Of a stretch of DNA of 64,000 nucleotides, positions 30,258 through 40,418 are shown in pieces. This DNA is from Bacteroidia bacterium (GTDB taxonomy: Bacteria; Bacteroidota; Bacteroidia; Bacteroidales; UBA932). How positions within the stretch are numbered: the first letter of the stretch is position 1; every line of letters starts with the position of its first letter. The position numbers were made by a program, and so were the translations under genes. Location of the stretch: positions 1-64,000 of the forward strand of contig SABC01000004.1 of the NCBI GenBank assembly GCA_009929175.1, in the 5' to 3' direction. The notes under the pieces were generated by a model. It was not told the origin of the DNA and ran no database searches. It was given only the letters and a program-made list of their open reading frames with translations.

Positions 30258-31730
30258 ATGAAACAAAAAATCAATCTACTATCATACCTTGTATTGGTCA
30301 TGATGTTGACTCTTACTGGTTATGCACAAGATAACACATCGTTACGGATTGTAAGAGGTAAAACAGACACTGTGTTTGCAAGAAGCCATTTTGTCATAGG
30401 AGTTGCTGAGCCAGGATCAAATGTATATATCAATGATATACTGGTTAAACAATATTCCACCGGCTCATTTGGAACTGAGCTTATGCTCCAGCATGGAGAT
30501 AACCCTGTTGTAGTCAGGGTAGTATCCGGAGCAAAAGAGGTCAGCGATAACTTCTCGGTTTTTTACAAACAGGCTCCTGCTCCCCAACCAGTGAAAACTA
30601 CCCACTTCAATTCACCGGTTGTGGTTACGAAAAAAGGGGCTTACCTCAATTCCAGTTCGGGAGCCGACCGGCTTGGCGGGAATAAAATGAACTTCCTTGC
30701 AGAGGGCATAGCCCTTGAATTATTGGGAGTGGAGGGAAACCTATACAAAGTGAGGCTTTCAGAAAACAGAACAGCATTTATTCCCAGGCAGTTTGCAGAT
30801 GTTGCCCCTTTTGGACAGATGCCGGCCACTTCAATTTCAAGTTCATGGAGTGTTACCAACGCCGGTAATGCCGACAGGATCAGGATAGCCTTGGAAAACC
30901 GTCAACCCTACCTTGTTTACCGCTCGGTTGATCCAAACCAGCTTGTCGTAGAATTGCATGGCACATTCAATAATTCCAACTGGATTACTCAGTACAGGAA
31001 TCTGAACTCAATCGAACATGTACACCTCAACCAGATTGGCTCCGACGTACTCCAGGTTGTAGTGAGCCTAAAAGACAAGTACAGTTGGGGATATAGTGTG
31101 GATTATGTGGGAAACAGTTTGGAAATCATAGTTAAACACACACCAAAGGTGCTCTACGAACGTTCCAGGAATCCATTGGCAGGACTTGTAATCGGACTGG
31201 ATGCCGGCCATGGCGGCCCTGCCAACGGTGCTGTGAGTCCGTCAGGAATCAAGGAAAAGGATCTGAATCTGGACATGGTGCTGGCCCTAAAGGAGATGAT
31301 TGAGAAAAAAGGAGGAAAGGTCGTTTTGAGCCGGAGCGAAGATATAGATGTTCCGATGCAGCAAAGAGGTGAGATTTTTCGCAATGGAAAGGTGGACCTT
31401 ATGGTTTCCGTCCACTGCAATGCCGGAGGTAACCCCCTTAGGCCAATGGGAACAAGTACCTATTACAGGCACATAGAGTACAGACCGTTGGCCAAAACCA
31501 TACTAAACAGGATAATGGATCTGGAGGTAGGGGAGTTTGGATTGGTAGGCAACTTCAACTTCTCAATGAACGCTCCCACCGATTTCCCTACAGTTTTGGT
31601 AGAGACTTTGTTTATGAGCTCGCTCCCGGACGAGGAGCTCCTGGCTTCGCCCAAATTCAGGAGGGAGATGATGGAAAAGGTTCTCTTTGGGTTGGAAGAG
31701 TATATCTCTGAAGTGAGGAAATCTTTGTAA
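30258..31730 (+). CDS. N-acetylmuramoyl-L-alanine amidase (Amidase_3) with N-terminal extension
   Basis: Signal peptide; GLVIGLDAGHGGPANGAVSPSGIKEKDLNLDMVLALKEMIEKKGGKVVLSRSED; SVHCNAGG; PTVLVETLFMSS. Confidence 0.92.
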   Translation: MKQKINLLSYLVLVMMLTLTGYAQDNTSLRIVRGKTDTVFARSHFVIGVAEPGSNVYINDILVKQYSTGSFGTELMLQHGDNPVVVRVVSGAKEVSDNFSVFYKQAPAPQPVKTTHFNSPVVVTKKGAYLNSSSGADRLGGNKMNFLAEGIALELLGVEGNLYKVRLSENRTAFIPRQFADVAPFGQMPATSISSSWSVTNAGNADRIRIALENRQPYLVYRSVDPNQLVVELHGTFNNSNWITQYRNLNSIEHVHLNQIGSDVLQVVVSLKDKYSWGYSVDYVGNSLEIIVKHTPKVLYERSRNPLAGLVIGLDAGHGGPANGAVSPSGIKEKDLNLDMVLALKEMIEKKGGKVVLSRSEDIDVPMQQRGEIFRNGKVDLMVSVHCNAGGNPLRPMGTSTYYRHIEYRPLAKTILNRIMDLEVGEFGLVGNFNFSMNAPTDFPTVLVETLFMSSLPDEELLASPKFRREMMEKVLFGLEEYISEVRKSL

Positions 31731-31733
31731 TAG

Positions 31734-33734
31734 ATGGAGTTCCGTCTATCATCCAATTACAGGCCAACCGGTGATCAGCCCGAAGCAATTGAGCTGCTCT
31801 CCCGTTATATGGAGCAAGGTGTAGAAGCTGCAACACTGCTTGGTGTAACCGGCTCAGGCAAGACATTTACAATGGCTAACGTGATTGAAAAGTTGCAAAG
31901 GCCTGCCCTGATACTCAGCCATAACAAGACCCTTGCAGCACAGCTTTACGGCGAATTCCGCTCTTTTTTCCCGGACAATGCTGTCGAATATTTTGTGTCA
32001 TATTACGACTATTATCAACCGGAGGCCTATTTGCCGGTTACCGATACATATATTGAAAAGGATCTGAGTATAAACGATGAGATTGAAAAACTAAGGTTAT
32101 CGGCATCTAGCGCTTTGCTCTCAGGAAGGCGGGACGTGATTGTGATTTCCAGTGTCTCTTGTTTGTACGGGATCGGGAATCCTGAAGATTTTCATTCCAA
32201 TACCATAAAACTTTCGAAGGGAGCAAAAATTTCCCGCAGTAAATTGCTGTATGCTTTGGTGGACAGCCTATACTCAAGAAACGAAAATGAATTCAAAAGG
32301 GGAGTATTCCGGGTAAAAGGCGATACGGTGGATATTTACCCTGCTTACTCCGATACAGCAGTCAGGGTTCTATTTTTCGGAGATGAAATTGAGGCAATTT
32401 CATTGTTTGACCCGGTATCGGGCAATTTTTCCGGGGAGATGGATGAGGTTGCCATCTATCCTGCAAATATTTTCGTGACCACCAAAGAGAGGATGAAGAG
32501 TGCCATTTACCGTATCCAGGACGATCTTACTTCCCAAGTGTCATATTACAAAGAGATAGGAAAGCACCTCGAGGCAAAACGTCTAAAGCAGCGTGTGGAG
32601 TATGATTTGGAAATGATCAAGGAGATAGGATATTGCCCTGGAATAGAGAATTATTCACGATATTTTGATGGGAGGGAGCCAGGTATGAGACCATTTTGCC
32701 TGATTGATTATTTTCCTGATGATTTCATTACCTTTATTGATGAAAGCCACGTGACCATACCTCAGGTAAGGGCAATGTACGGAGGTGACCGCTCCCGCAA
32801 GGAGACACTTATAAATTACGGTTTCCGGCTTCCTGCAGCCGCCGATAACCGTCCTCTCAAATTTGACGAGTTTGAATCGGTCCTGGGACAAAGGATATAT
32901 GTGAGTGCTACCCCAGCCGAATATGAACTGGCTGCTTCGGAAGGGCTTATAGTGGAACAGGTGGTGAGGCCTACCGGGCTTTTAGATCCTCCGATTGAGG
33001 TCCGTCCAACCAAGGGCCAGATTGACGACCTATTGGAGGAGATCCGTTCCAGGACTGTGAAGGATGAGAGGATTTTAGTCACAACCCTTACAAAAAGGAT
33101 GGCGGAAGAGTTGGATAAATATCTATCTGCCATAGATATAAGGTGCCGTTACATCCACTCCGATGTGGATACCCTGGAAAGGGTTGAGATCTTGGAAGAT
33201 TTCCAGGAGGGGAGGTTTGATGTGCTGATAGGGGTCAATTTGTTGAGGGAGGGACTGGACTTGCCGCAGGTATCATTGGTTGCCATACTGGATGCCAACA
33301 AAGAGGGTTTTCTGCGAAGCGAAAGGTCTCTTACACAAACAGCAGGAAGGGCTGCCCGTAACGTGGACGGAAGGGTGATAATGTATGCAGATACAATCAC
33401 CGGCTCCATGCAGAGGACTATTGACGAAACCGAGAGAAGAAGGAAGAAACAGGAGGAGTACAATACCAGGCACAACATTATTCCCCGCCAGATTGTTAAA
33501 CAGGTGAGGAACGTACTTGGGAGGGTTAAGGAATATGGCGTACCCGAACTTGAACAAAATCCACTGCTGATGGACCCGGTGATGGCAAAATTCAATCCCG
33601 GCCAGGTAGAGGAGGCCATAAAGGCGGCGAAACTGCAGATGGAAAGCGCCGCTGCCGATCTCGATTTTTTGAGGGCAGCAAAGTTCCGAGATGAGATGAA
33701 TGCATTGAAAAAACTTGCCAGTAAAATCAAATGA
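31734..33734 (+). CDS. uvrB: Excinuclease ABC subunit B
   Basis: GVTGSGKTFTMANVI, VSYYDYYQPEAYLP, DEIEKLRLSAS, DESHVTIPQVRAMYGGDRSRK, C-terminal UVR motif. Confidence 0.98.
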   Translation: MEFRLSSNYRPTGDQPEAIELLSRYMEQGVEAATLLGVTGSGKTFTMANVIEKLQRPALILSHNKTLAAQLYGEFRSFFPDNAVEYFVSYYDYYQPEAYLPVTDTYIEKDLSINDEIEKLRLSASSALLSGRRDVIVISSVSCLYGIGNPEDFHSNTIKLSKGAKISRSKLLYALVDSLYSRNENEFKRGVFRVKGDTVDIYPAYSDTAVRVLFFGDEIEAISLFDPVSGNFSGEMDEVAIYPANIFVTTKERMKSAIYRIQDDLTSQVSYYKEIGKHLEAKRLKQRVEYDLEMIKEIGYCPGIENYSRYFDGREPGMRPFCLIDYFPDDFITFIDESHVTIPQVRAMYGGDRSRKETLINYGFRLPAAADNRPLKFDEFESVLGQRIYVSATPAEYELAASEGLIVEQVVRPTGLLDPPIEVRPTKGQIDDLLEEIRSRTVKDERILVTTLTKRMAEELDKYLSAIDIRCRYIHSDVDTLERVEILEDFQEGRFDVLIGVNLLREGLDLPQVSLVAILDANKEGFLRSERSLTQTAGRAARNVDGRVIMYADTITGSMQRTIDETERRRKKQEEYNTRHNIIPRQIVKQVRNVLGRVKEYGVPELEQNPLLMDPVMAKFNPGQVEEAIKAAKLQMESAAADLDFLRAAKFRDEMNALKKLASKIK

Positions 33735-35893
33735 TAAACCAAGCAAAACCATTTTCTCCAAAAATGGAGAGGATAATGGAAGCCTCTCCCATCAGGGAGC
33801 AAGAGGAGGTGGGGCTCTCTCTGGAGATTGCCAAAAAAGAGCTTTCGTTGCAAACCAGGAGTGATGGCTCTCCTTTCATAAACCATGTGATTGCTGTTTC
33901 CGAAATTCTGGTTTTGGAGGTGGGGCTGATGATGCCTGCCGTAGCTGCTTTTTTCCTGCACGAAGCTTCCAGGATTAACAGGGAGATTTTGGAGAAAAAC
34001 AGGAAAAACTTTTCGGAAGAGGTAGTTACAATGGCAACCGGACTGAACAAGATATCGGAAATCAAACCGAAGGATACCGGTTTGCAGGCCGAGAACTACC
34101 GCAAGTTGATTGTAAGTTATTCGACAGATCCAAGGGTTACCCTTATTAAGTTGGCAGACAGGCTGGAAGTTATGAGAAACCTGGAGTTTTTCACGAAACC
34201 TGGACAATTGAAAAAGGCTACTGAGACACAACTTTTGTACGCCCCGCTGGCTCACCAGCTTGGGTTGTACAACATAAAGAGCGAAATGGAGGACTTGTCG
34301 TTCCGGTATACCGACCCCGAAAATTACAGGTTGATAGCCAATAAGCTTAAGGCAGGGGAGCAGGAGCGCAAAAGGTTGACTGACCTCTTCATAAGGCCAA
34401 TAGAGATGGACCTTAAAAAGGCACATGTAAAATACCAGCTAAAGAGCCGGACAAAGACTGCCTATTCCATATACCGCAAGATGCAAAAACAGCAGATACC
34501 GTTTGAAGCTGTTGCGGACCTCTTTGCAATCAGGATTATTGTTGATTCCCAGCCGGATAGAGAGAAAGAGCTGTGCTGGAAGGTCTACTCCATTGTGACC
34601 AGTAACTATACTCCCGATACCAAGAGGTTGCGGGACTGGATTACCGTGCCTAAGGAGAATGGATACGAATCTTTACATACAACGGTGGATACCAAGGACG
34701 GCCATACTGTTGAGGTCCAGATCAGGAGTGTGAGGATGGATGATATTGCCGAGAATGGTTATGCTGCCCACTGGGCATACAAAGGGGTGAAAAGCGAACA
34801 GGGACTCTCTGCATGGCTCGGAGGTGTGAAGGAGCTACTCGAAAAGGGTGATGTTTCCAAGGCGCACAAGGAGGTGGAGCTCTCTTTGGGAGAGATATTT
34901 GTTTTCACACCAAACGGAGATCTCAGGAGGTTGCCTGCCGGGGCTTCGGTTTTGGATTTTGCCTTTGACATCCATACAAACCTGGGGCAAAAGTGTACGG
35001 GCGCTAAGATAAACGGCAAAACTGCATCTATTCGTGAGACACTCAAGACCGGCGATGTTGTAGAGGTGATGAGTACCCGTTCACAAAAACCAACAATGGA
35101 CTGGCTCAACTATGTGGTTACATCCAAGGCAAGGGCAAAAATTAAGCAGAAGATCAAGGAAGAGGAGGTCAAAAGGGCGCAGGAGGGACGGGAAATCCTG
35201 GAGAGGAGGGTTAATAACTGGAAGTATGTTTTTAACGACGACTTGGTGACCTATCTGCTTAAGTGCTACAAATTCAAAATGTCAAGTGAACTTTACTCTG
35301 CAATTGCTAGGGAACAGATAGATTTGCCGGCAATCAAGGGTTTGCTTGCCGACAGGGAGAGTGCTGCCGGCCCGGAATCCAGGGAAAGTGCCGGTATTGT
35401 AGTTCCTAAACCAGTAAAACTTATCCAGACAGGTGATTCCGATTATCTGATAATTGACGAGAAAGTTAATAATGTAGGTTTCCGTTTGGCCAAATGCTGC
35501 AATCCAATATTGGGTGACGATGTGTTTGGATTTGTGACAATAAGGGAGGGTATCAAAATTCACAGGATGGGTTGTCCCAATGCAGCAAGGCTCATAGAAA
35601 ACTATCCATACAGGATACAAAAGGTCAAATGGAAAGAGAATGTGCAGGGCAACCACTTCCAGGCTTCAATCAAAATCAGTGGTTACGGGGAAGCTGCCGG
35701 AGCACAGCAAATAATGGAGATAATCAATTCCCTCGGAATTTCGTTAAGGAATTTTTCAATTTCCGAAACCAAAGGTAAACTGGAGGCCAAAATGCAAGTG
35801 GCGGTATCCAATAACCAGCAGTTGGATAAATTGATGTTCAATCTACGAAAACTCAAAGGGGTAAAATCTGTAAACAGGATTGCAAATGTCTGA
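33731..35893 (+). CDS. RelA/SpoT family (p)ppGpp synthetase with degenerate HD hydrolase motif
   Basis: Synthetase motifs [21 protein letters not shown] and [29 protein letters not shown] and ACT domains; HD replaced by [14 protein letters not shown] overlap with uvrB. Confidence 0.95.
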   Translation: MINQAKPFSPKMERIMEASPIREQEEVGLSLEIAKKELSLQTRSDGSPFINHVIAVSEILVLEVGLMMPAVAAFFLHEASRINREILEKNRKNFSEEVVTMATGLNKISEIKPKDTGLQAENYRKLIVSYSTDPRVTLIKLADRLEVMRNLEFFTKPGQLKKATETQLLYAPLAHQLGLYNIKSEMEDLSFRYTDPENYRLIANKLKAGEQERKRLTDLFIRPIEMDLKKAHVKYQLKSRTKTAYSIYRKMQKQQIPFEAVADLFAIRIIVDSQPDREKELCWKVYSIVTSNYTPDTKRLRDWITVPKENGYESLHTTVDTKDGHTVEVQIRSVRMDDIAENGYAAHWAYKGVKSEQGLSAWLGGVKELLEKGDVSKAHKEVELSLGEIFVFTPNGDLRRLPAGASVLDFAFDIHTNLGQKCTGAKINGKTASIRETLKTGDVVEVMSTRSQKPTMDWLNYVVTSKARAKIKQKIKEEEVKRAQEGREILERRVNNWKYVFNDDLVTYLLKCYKFKMSSELYSAIAREQIDLPAIKGLLADRESAAGPESRESAGIVVPKPVKLIQTGDSDYLIIDEKVNNVGFRLAKCCNPILGDDVFGFVTIREGIKIHRMGCPNAARLIENYPYRIQKVKWKENVQGNHFQASIKISGYGEAAGAQQIMEIINSLGISLRNFSISETKGKLEAKMQVAVSNNQQLDKLMFNLRKLKGVKSVNRIANV

Positions 35894-38711
35894 AAACATA
35901 GTTATTAAAGGAGCAAGGCTCAATAATCTGAAAAATCTGGACATTGAGATTCCACGAGATAAGATGGTGGTGATCACGGGGATTTCGGGTTCGGGTAAGT
36001 CGACACTTGCTTTTGATACCATATTTGCCGAAGGTCAGAGGAGGTTTGTGGAGAGCCTTTCATCTTTTGCACGTCAGTTCCTGGGCAGGATGACAAAACC
36101 GGACGCCGATGAAATTTCGGGAATTCCTCCTGCAATAGCCATTGAGCAAAAGGTAAATACACGCAACCCACGTTCTACTGTTGGTTCTACTACTGAGATA
36201 TATGAGTATTTGCGGTTGCTCTATGCAAGGATAGGCAAAACAATTTCACCGGTTTCGGGAGAGGAGGTAAGAAAGGATTCGGTTGCAGATATAATCGGTT
36301 ATGCCCTCTCTTCTCCGGCAGAATCGGTAATTTTTATCTTGGCTCCAATCTCCTGGGATAAAGAAGATAAACGTACCGAGACACTGCTGGCACTCAGGGA
36401 AGATGGTTTTTCGCGTTTATGGTATGATGGTAAGATTGAAAAGATTGATGATTTCATGTCGGGTGGAACCTTTACGGATTTACCTCTCTATCTTTTGGTT
36501 GACAGGGTTGTCAATAATCATGATGAGGAGAACGAATCGCGATTGTACGACTCCGTAGGAACTGCTTTTGCAGTGGGCAGGGGCAGTGGAGCACAGAGGG
36601 AGTCTGTCACGGTTGTCATCAACAATGTCAATGGTTACACGACAAAAAGTTTTTCTGCCCTTTTTGAAAGGGACGGGATAATTTTTGAGGAGCCTGCAGA
36701 ATACTTGTTCAGTTACAACAACCCTTTGGGTGCGTGTCCAAGTTGCTCGGGATATGGTAAGGTGATAGGCATTGACGAGACCCTTGTGATACCAAACCCT
36801 AACCTTTCGGTTTATGAAGAGGCAGTTGCATGCTGGAAAGGTGAAGTAATGAACCATTATTACAACGAACTTATATCCTCATCCCATAAATTTGGGTTTC
36901 CAATACACAAACCATACAAGGATCTTAACCAAGAACAAAAAAGGGTCCTATGGAAAGGCAATGAGTTTTTCACGGGTATAGACGGTTTCTTCAAGTGGGT
37001 GGAGGAGAATAAATTCAAAATCCAGTACCGCTATATGCTGAGCCGCTACTCGGGAAAGACAACTTGTCCCGAATGTGAGGGGAAACGCTTGAGAAAGGAG
37101 GCTTTGTACGTAAAGGTCAATGGCAAGGATATAGCTGAGTTGATGGATATGAGTATAGAAAACCTTTACAGGTTTTTCATGGATTTTGCTCCAGATGGCC
37201 ACCAAGAGAGGGTTGCCGGACGCATCCTCAAAGAGATCCGTACCCGGTTATCATTGTTAGTCGATGTAGGTCTCCCATACCTGACCCTCAACCGACCCTC
37301 CAGGACACTGAGCGGAGGTGAAAGTCAAAGGATAAACCTTGTAAGTTCAATAGGGAGTAGTCTTGTCGGTTCGCTTTATATACTGGACGAACCCAGCATA
37401 GGACTCCACCCGAGGGATACAGCCCGCCTGATTGCTGTTTTGAAACAGCTGAGGGACCTTGGTAATACTGTTTTAATAGTGGAACACGACGAGGAGATCA
37501 TGAGGGCAGCCGACATGATCATAGATATAGGACCATTGGCCGGAAGCTATGGCGGAGAGGTTGTCTTTTCGGGGACTCCGGACGAGATGTACTCCCGGGA
37601 AAATGCGGGCAGAAGCCTGACCATCGATTACCTGAAAGGGAGCAAAACAATACCTCTGCCCGCTTACCGTCGGGAGTGCTCCGGGTTTATTGAGGTCAGA
37701 GGTGCGTCCGAAAACAATCTCAAGGATATTAATGTGAAGTTTCCTTTAAAAGTATTTACTGCAGTTACCGGGGTAAGCGGCTCTGGGAAATCTACCTTGG
37801 TTAGGGAAATACTGTATCCTGCCATAAACCGTATGATCAATCAGTTTGGAGAAAAACCAGGACTCCACAAAGAGTTGTCTGGCGATTTTTCCAAGATAAC
37901 CTCTGTTGAGTATGTGGACCAAAATCCGATAGGAAAATCCACAAGGTCCAATCCTGCAACCTATCTAAAGATATACGACGAAATCCGGAGGCTCTTCTCG
38001 GAGCAACCATATGCCAAGGCAAACAAATATGGTCACTCCCATTTCTCATTCAATATTGACGGGGGGAGGTGTCCTGAGTGCGAAGGGGAGGGGGTAATCA
38101 AGATAGAGATGCAGTTTATGGCCGATGTTAAAATGGTTTGTGAATCCTGCGGAGGCAAAAGGTTCAAACCCGATATCCTGGAGGTACGGTACAAAGGAAA
38201 GAATATCAACGATGTGCTCAATATGAGAGTAGACGAAGCAATCGAATTTTTCTCTGCCCAAAAAGAGGCTGCTGCAAAGAGGATTGCAGATAAATTACAA
38301 CCTTTGAAGGCTGTAGGGCTCTCATATGTGCAACTTGGACAAAGCAGCAGCACCCTTTCGGGGGGCGAGAGCCAGAGGGTAAAGCTCGCTTATTTCCTGG
38401 CAAAGGAGAGTAGTAACGACTCTATACTCTTTATCTTTGACGAACCTACGACCGGTCTCCATTTCCATGATATCAATAAGCTTATGGACTCCCTGAATGC
38501 CTTGATTTCAAAAGGACATACAGTGATTGTTGTGGAACACAACATGGATGTTGTCAAATGTGCTGACTGGGTAGTGGACCTGGGGCCTGAGGGTGGTGAA
38601 AAAGGGGGTGAGCTTTTGTTTGCCGGCAGACCGGAGGATTTATTGCGGACTGAAGAAAGTTACACAGCCAAAGCCTTGGCTCCCTATTTTGCAAAATCTT
38701 CTATCAGATGA
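35886..38711 (+). CDS. uvrA: Excinuclease ABC subunit A
   Basis: [72 protein letters not shown] at 35886 overlaps rel stop. Confidence 0.98.
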   Translation: MSENIVIKGARLNNLKNLDIEIPRDKMVVITGISGSGKSTLAFDTIFAEGQRRFVESLSSFARQFLGRMTKPDADEISGIPPAIAIEQKVNTRNPRSTVGSTTEIYEYLRLLYARIGKTISPVSGEEVRKDSVADIIGYALSSPAESVIFILAPISWDKEDKRTETLLALREDGFSRLWYDGKIEKIDDFMSGGTFTDLPLYLLVDRVVNNHDEENESRLYDSVGTAFAVGRGSGAQRESVTVVINNVNGYTTKSFSALFERDGIIFEEPAEYLFSYNNPLGACPSCSGYGKVIGIDETLVIPNPNLSVYEEAVACWKGEVMNHYYNELISSSHKFGFPIHKPYKDLNQEQKRVLWKGNEFFTGIDGFFKWVEENKFKIQYRYMLSRYSGKTTCPECEGKRLRKEALYVKVNGKDIAELMDMSIENLYRFFMDFAPDGHQERVAGRILKEIRTRLSLLVDVGLPYLTLNRPSRTLSGGESQRINLVSSIGSSLVGSLYILDEPSIGLHPRDTARLIAVLKQLRDLGNTVLIVEHDEEIMRAADMIIDIGPLAGSYGGEVVFSGTPDEMYSRENAGRSLTIDYLKGSKTIPLPAYRRECSGFIEVRGASENNLKDINVKFPLKVFTAVTGVSGSGKSTLVREILYPAINRMINQFGEKPGLHKELSGDFSKITSVEYVDQNPIGKSTRSNPATYLKIYDEIRRLFSEQPYAKANKYGHSHFSFNIDGGRCPECEGEGVIKIEMQFMADVKMVCESCGGKRFKPDILEVRYKGKNINDVLNMRVDEAIEFFSAQKEAAAKRIADKLQPLKAVGLSYVQLGQSSSTLSGGESQRVKLAYFLAKESSNDSILFIFDEPTTGLHFHDINKLMDSLNALISKGHTVIVVEHNMDVVKCADWVVDLGPEGGEKGGELLFAGRPEDLLRTEESYTAKALAPYFAKSSIR

Positions 38712-39643
38712 TAGATGAGCTTTATCCTGTTGATGAATACGGGATAATTTATAAAATAGTGTTCATCGGTTGGTTTGTATGTGTGCATATGGATGCCCGA
38801 TGTAAACATGATAGAAGGAATCCCTTTTTGAGAGAGGTTGAACTGGTCCGATGTCTTAAAGAAAATTTCATAAAAAGCATTGCTTCCGTAAAACGTGTGG
38901 TCTATGTCCATTCCAAGGTTGTAGAAACCATTGTTTATGTTTAGCTTCCTTTTAATGTCACTCCTGATTCTTTTGTCTGCTACGTACAGGATATAGTTTT
39001 CGTTATTCCCGGGAGGGGCGAAGGTGCAACCCAACTGGTCCAGGTTGATATTCATTATTATATCCGAAACAGGGACTTTAAGGTGTTTTGCAAAATATTC
39101 CGAACCAGCAAGGCTGCTCTCTTTGGCATCGAAAAGGGCAAAAACAATATTAATCCTGGGCCCCTCCCTTTGCTGCCTCATGTTTGAAAACCACTCTGCA
39201 ATGGTAAGGAGTGCAGTTACGCCTGAGGCATTGTCATCGGCACCGTTGTAGATTCGACCGCCAAGTATCCCTAAGTGGTCATAATGGGCAGATATTATAA
39301 TGTATTTTGGCGAGTAGTAGATGGAGGGAAGTACCCCAACTACGTTTCGCCCTATGGTTTCTCCTCCCTGCACGGGAAAGCTTTGGGTGAAGGTGCTGCT
39401 GTAAAAAGGAATCATCCCAAGGGAAGAGAGTTTGTCCCTCAGGAAAGAAGAGACTATCATATTGCCAGGCGTGCCGGTAAGACGCCCCTTGGTCAGGTCA
39501 TCCGAAACAAAGGAGAGGGTGCTCTTGATTTTTTGTGTATCGGGGATGGCGACGTATCGTGCATTTTGACCGTCGCTTATGTTTGCCCTTGCAGGGGCTG
39601 CAGACATCAATAAAACAATCGCGGCGCAAATCGGTAAAAACAT
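38684..39643 (-). CDS. M28 family metallopeptidase, secreted
   Basis: Signal peptide; YIIISAHYDHLGILGGRIYNGADDNASGVTALLTIAEWF; FALFDAKESSLAGSEYF. Confidence 0.92.
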   Translation of the reverse strand: MFLPICAAIVLLMSAAPARANISDGQNARYVAIPDTQKIKSTLSFVSDDLTKGRLTGTPGNMIVSSFLRDKLSSLGMIPFYSSTFTQSFPVQGGETIGRNVVGVLPSIYYSPKYIIISAHYDHLGILGGRIYNGADDNASGVTALLTIAEWFSNMRQQREGPRINIVFALFDAKESSLAGSEYFAKHLKVPVSDIIMNINLDQLGCTFAPPGNNENYILYVADKRIRSDIKRKLNINNGFYNLGMDIDHTFYGSNAFYEIFFKTSDQFNLSQKGIPSIMFTSGIHMHTYKPTDEHYFINYPVFINRIKLIYHLIEDFAK

Positions 39644-39689
39644 CTATATTTTTTTATATTTGCCAAAAATAGTGGTTTTCGTAACAATA

Positions 39690-40400
39690 ATGAAAAAGAA
39701 AAAAAGTTTTTTAAAATACATAAAAATCCTCTTAATATACATACCACTTGCTTTCGTACTGGTATCTATCTTTTGGATTACACTACACAAGTGGGTCCCT
39801 GTATATGTTACTCCTCTGATGGTCAAGCGTTCTGTCGAATTTGCCGGAGATGATTCCTTTAAAACCAAAAAGAAATGGGTCTCTTTGGATGAAATCTCCA
39901 AATCCATGGTTATGGCAGTTATCGCTTCGGAAGATAACCGTTTTGACCAACATAACGGTTTTGACTGGATTGAGATTGACAAAGCATTAGAGGCGGGCAA
40001 AAAGGGCAAACGGCTCAGAGGAGCCAGCACCATTACTCAGCAGACAGCAAAGAATGTATTTCTCCTCCCTTCCCGATCCTGGATCCGCAAGGGACTGGAG
40101 GCATGGTTCACCTTGGGGGTGGAGCTTATTTGGGGAAAGGAGAGGATTATGGAAGTTTACCTTAATGTTGCCGAAATGGGAAAAGGTGTTTATGGAGCCG
40201 AAGCTGCAGCAAGGCATCATTTTGGCAAGAGTGCCAAAAGGCTGACAGCCCATGAAAGTGCCCTGATTGCGGCTACCCTGCCCAATCCTTTAAAAAGAAG
40301 TGCTTCCAGGCCTGGTCCTTACGTGCAGTCCAGGGCTGTACAGATATTGGCCCTCATGTACAAAGTACCCCGCCCGGATTGGCTGGATAAATTAAAGTAG
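39690..40400 (+). CDS. mtgA: Monofunctional biosynthetic peptidoglycan transglycosylase
   Basis: MAVIASEDNRFDQHNGFDW, RGASTITQQTAKNVFLLPSRSWIRKGLEAWFT; ATG at 39690. Confidence 0.95.
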   Translation: MKKKKSFLKYIKILLIYIPLAFVLVSIFWITLHKWVPVYVTPLMVKRSVEFAGDDSFKTKKKWVSLDEISKSMVMAVIASEDNRFDQHNGFDWIEIDKALEAGKKGKRLRGASTITQQTAKNVFLLPSRSWIRKGLEAWFTLGVELIWGKERIMEVYLNVAEMGKGVYGAEAAARHHFGKSAKRLTAHESALIAATLPNPLKRSASRPGPYVQSRAVQILALMYKVPRPDWLDKLK

Positions 40401-40418
40401 ATTAATAATTTAAGGAAT

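Noticed and set aside
33149-34426. 425-aa minus-strand ORF antisense to the uvrB/rel junction
   Set aside because: Shadow ORF: it overlaps two strongly supported core genes, has no recognisable domain, and its composition is typical of antisense translation.
35886-38711. UvrA lacking the first CxxC before [10 protein letters not shown], considered as an atypical UvrA2-like protein
   Set aside because: Otherwise canonical, operonic with uvrB, and this region appears similarly built in other Bacteroidota UvrA proteins.
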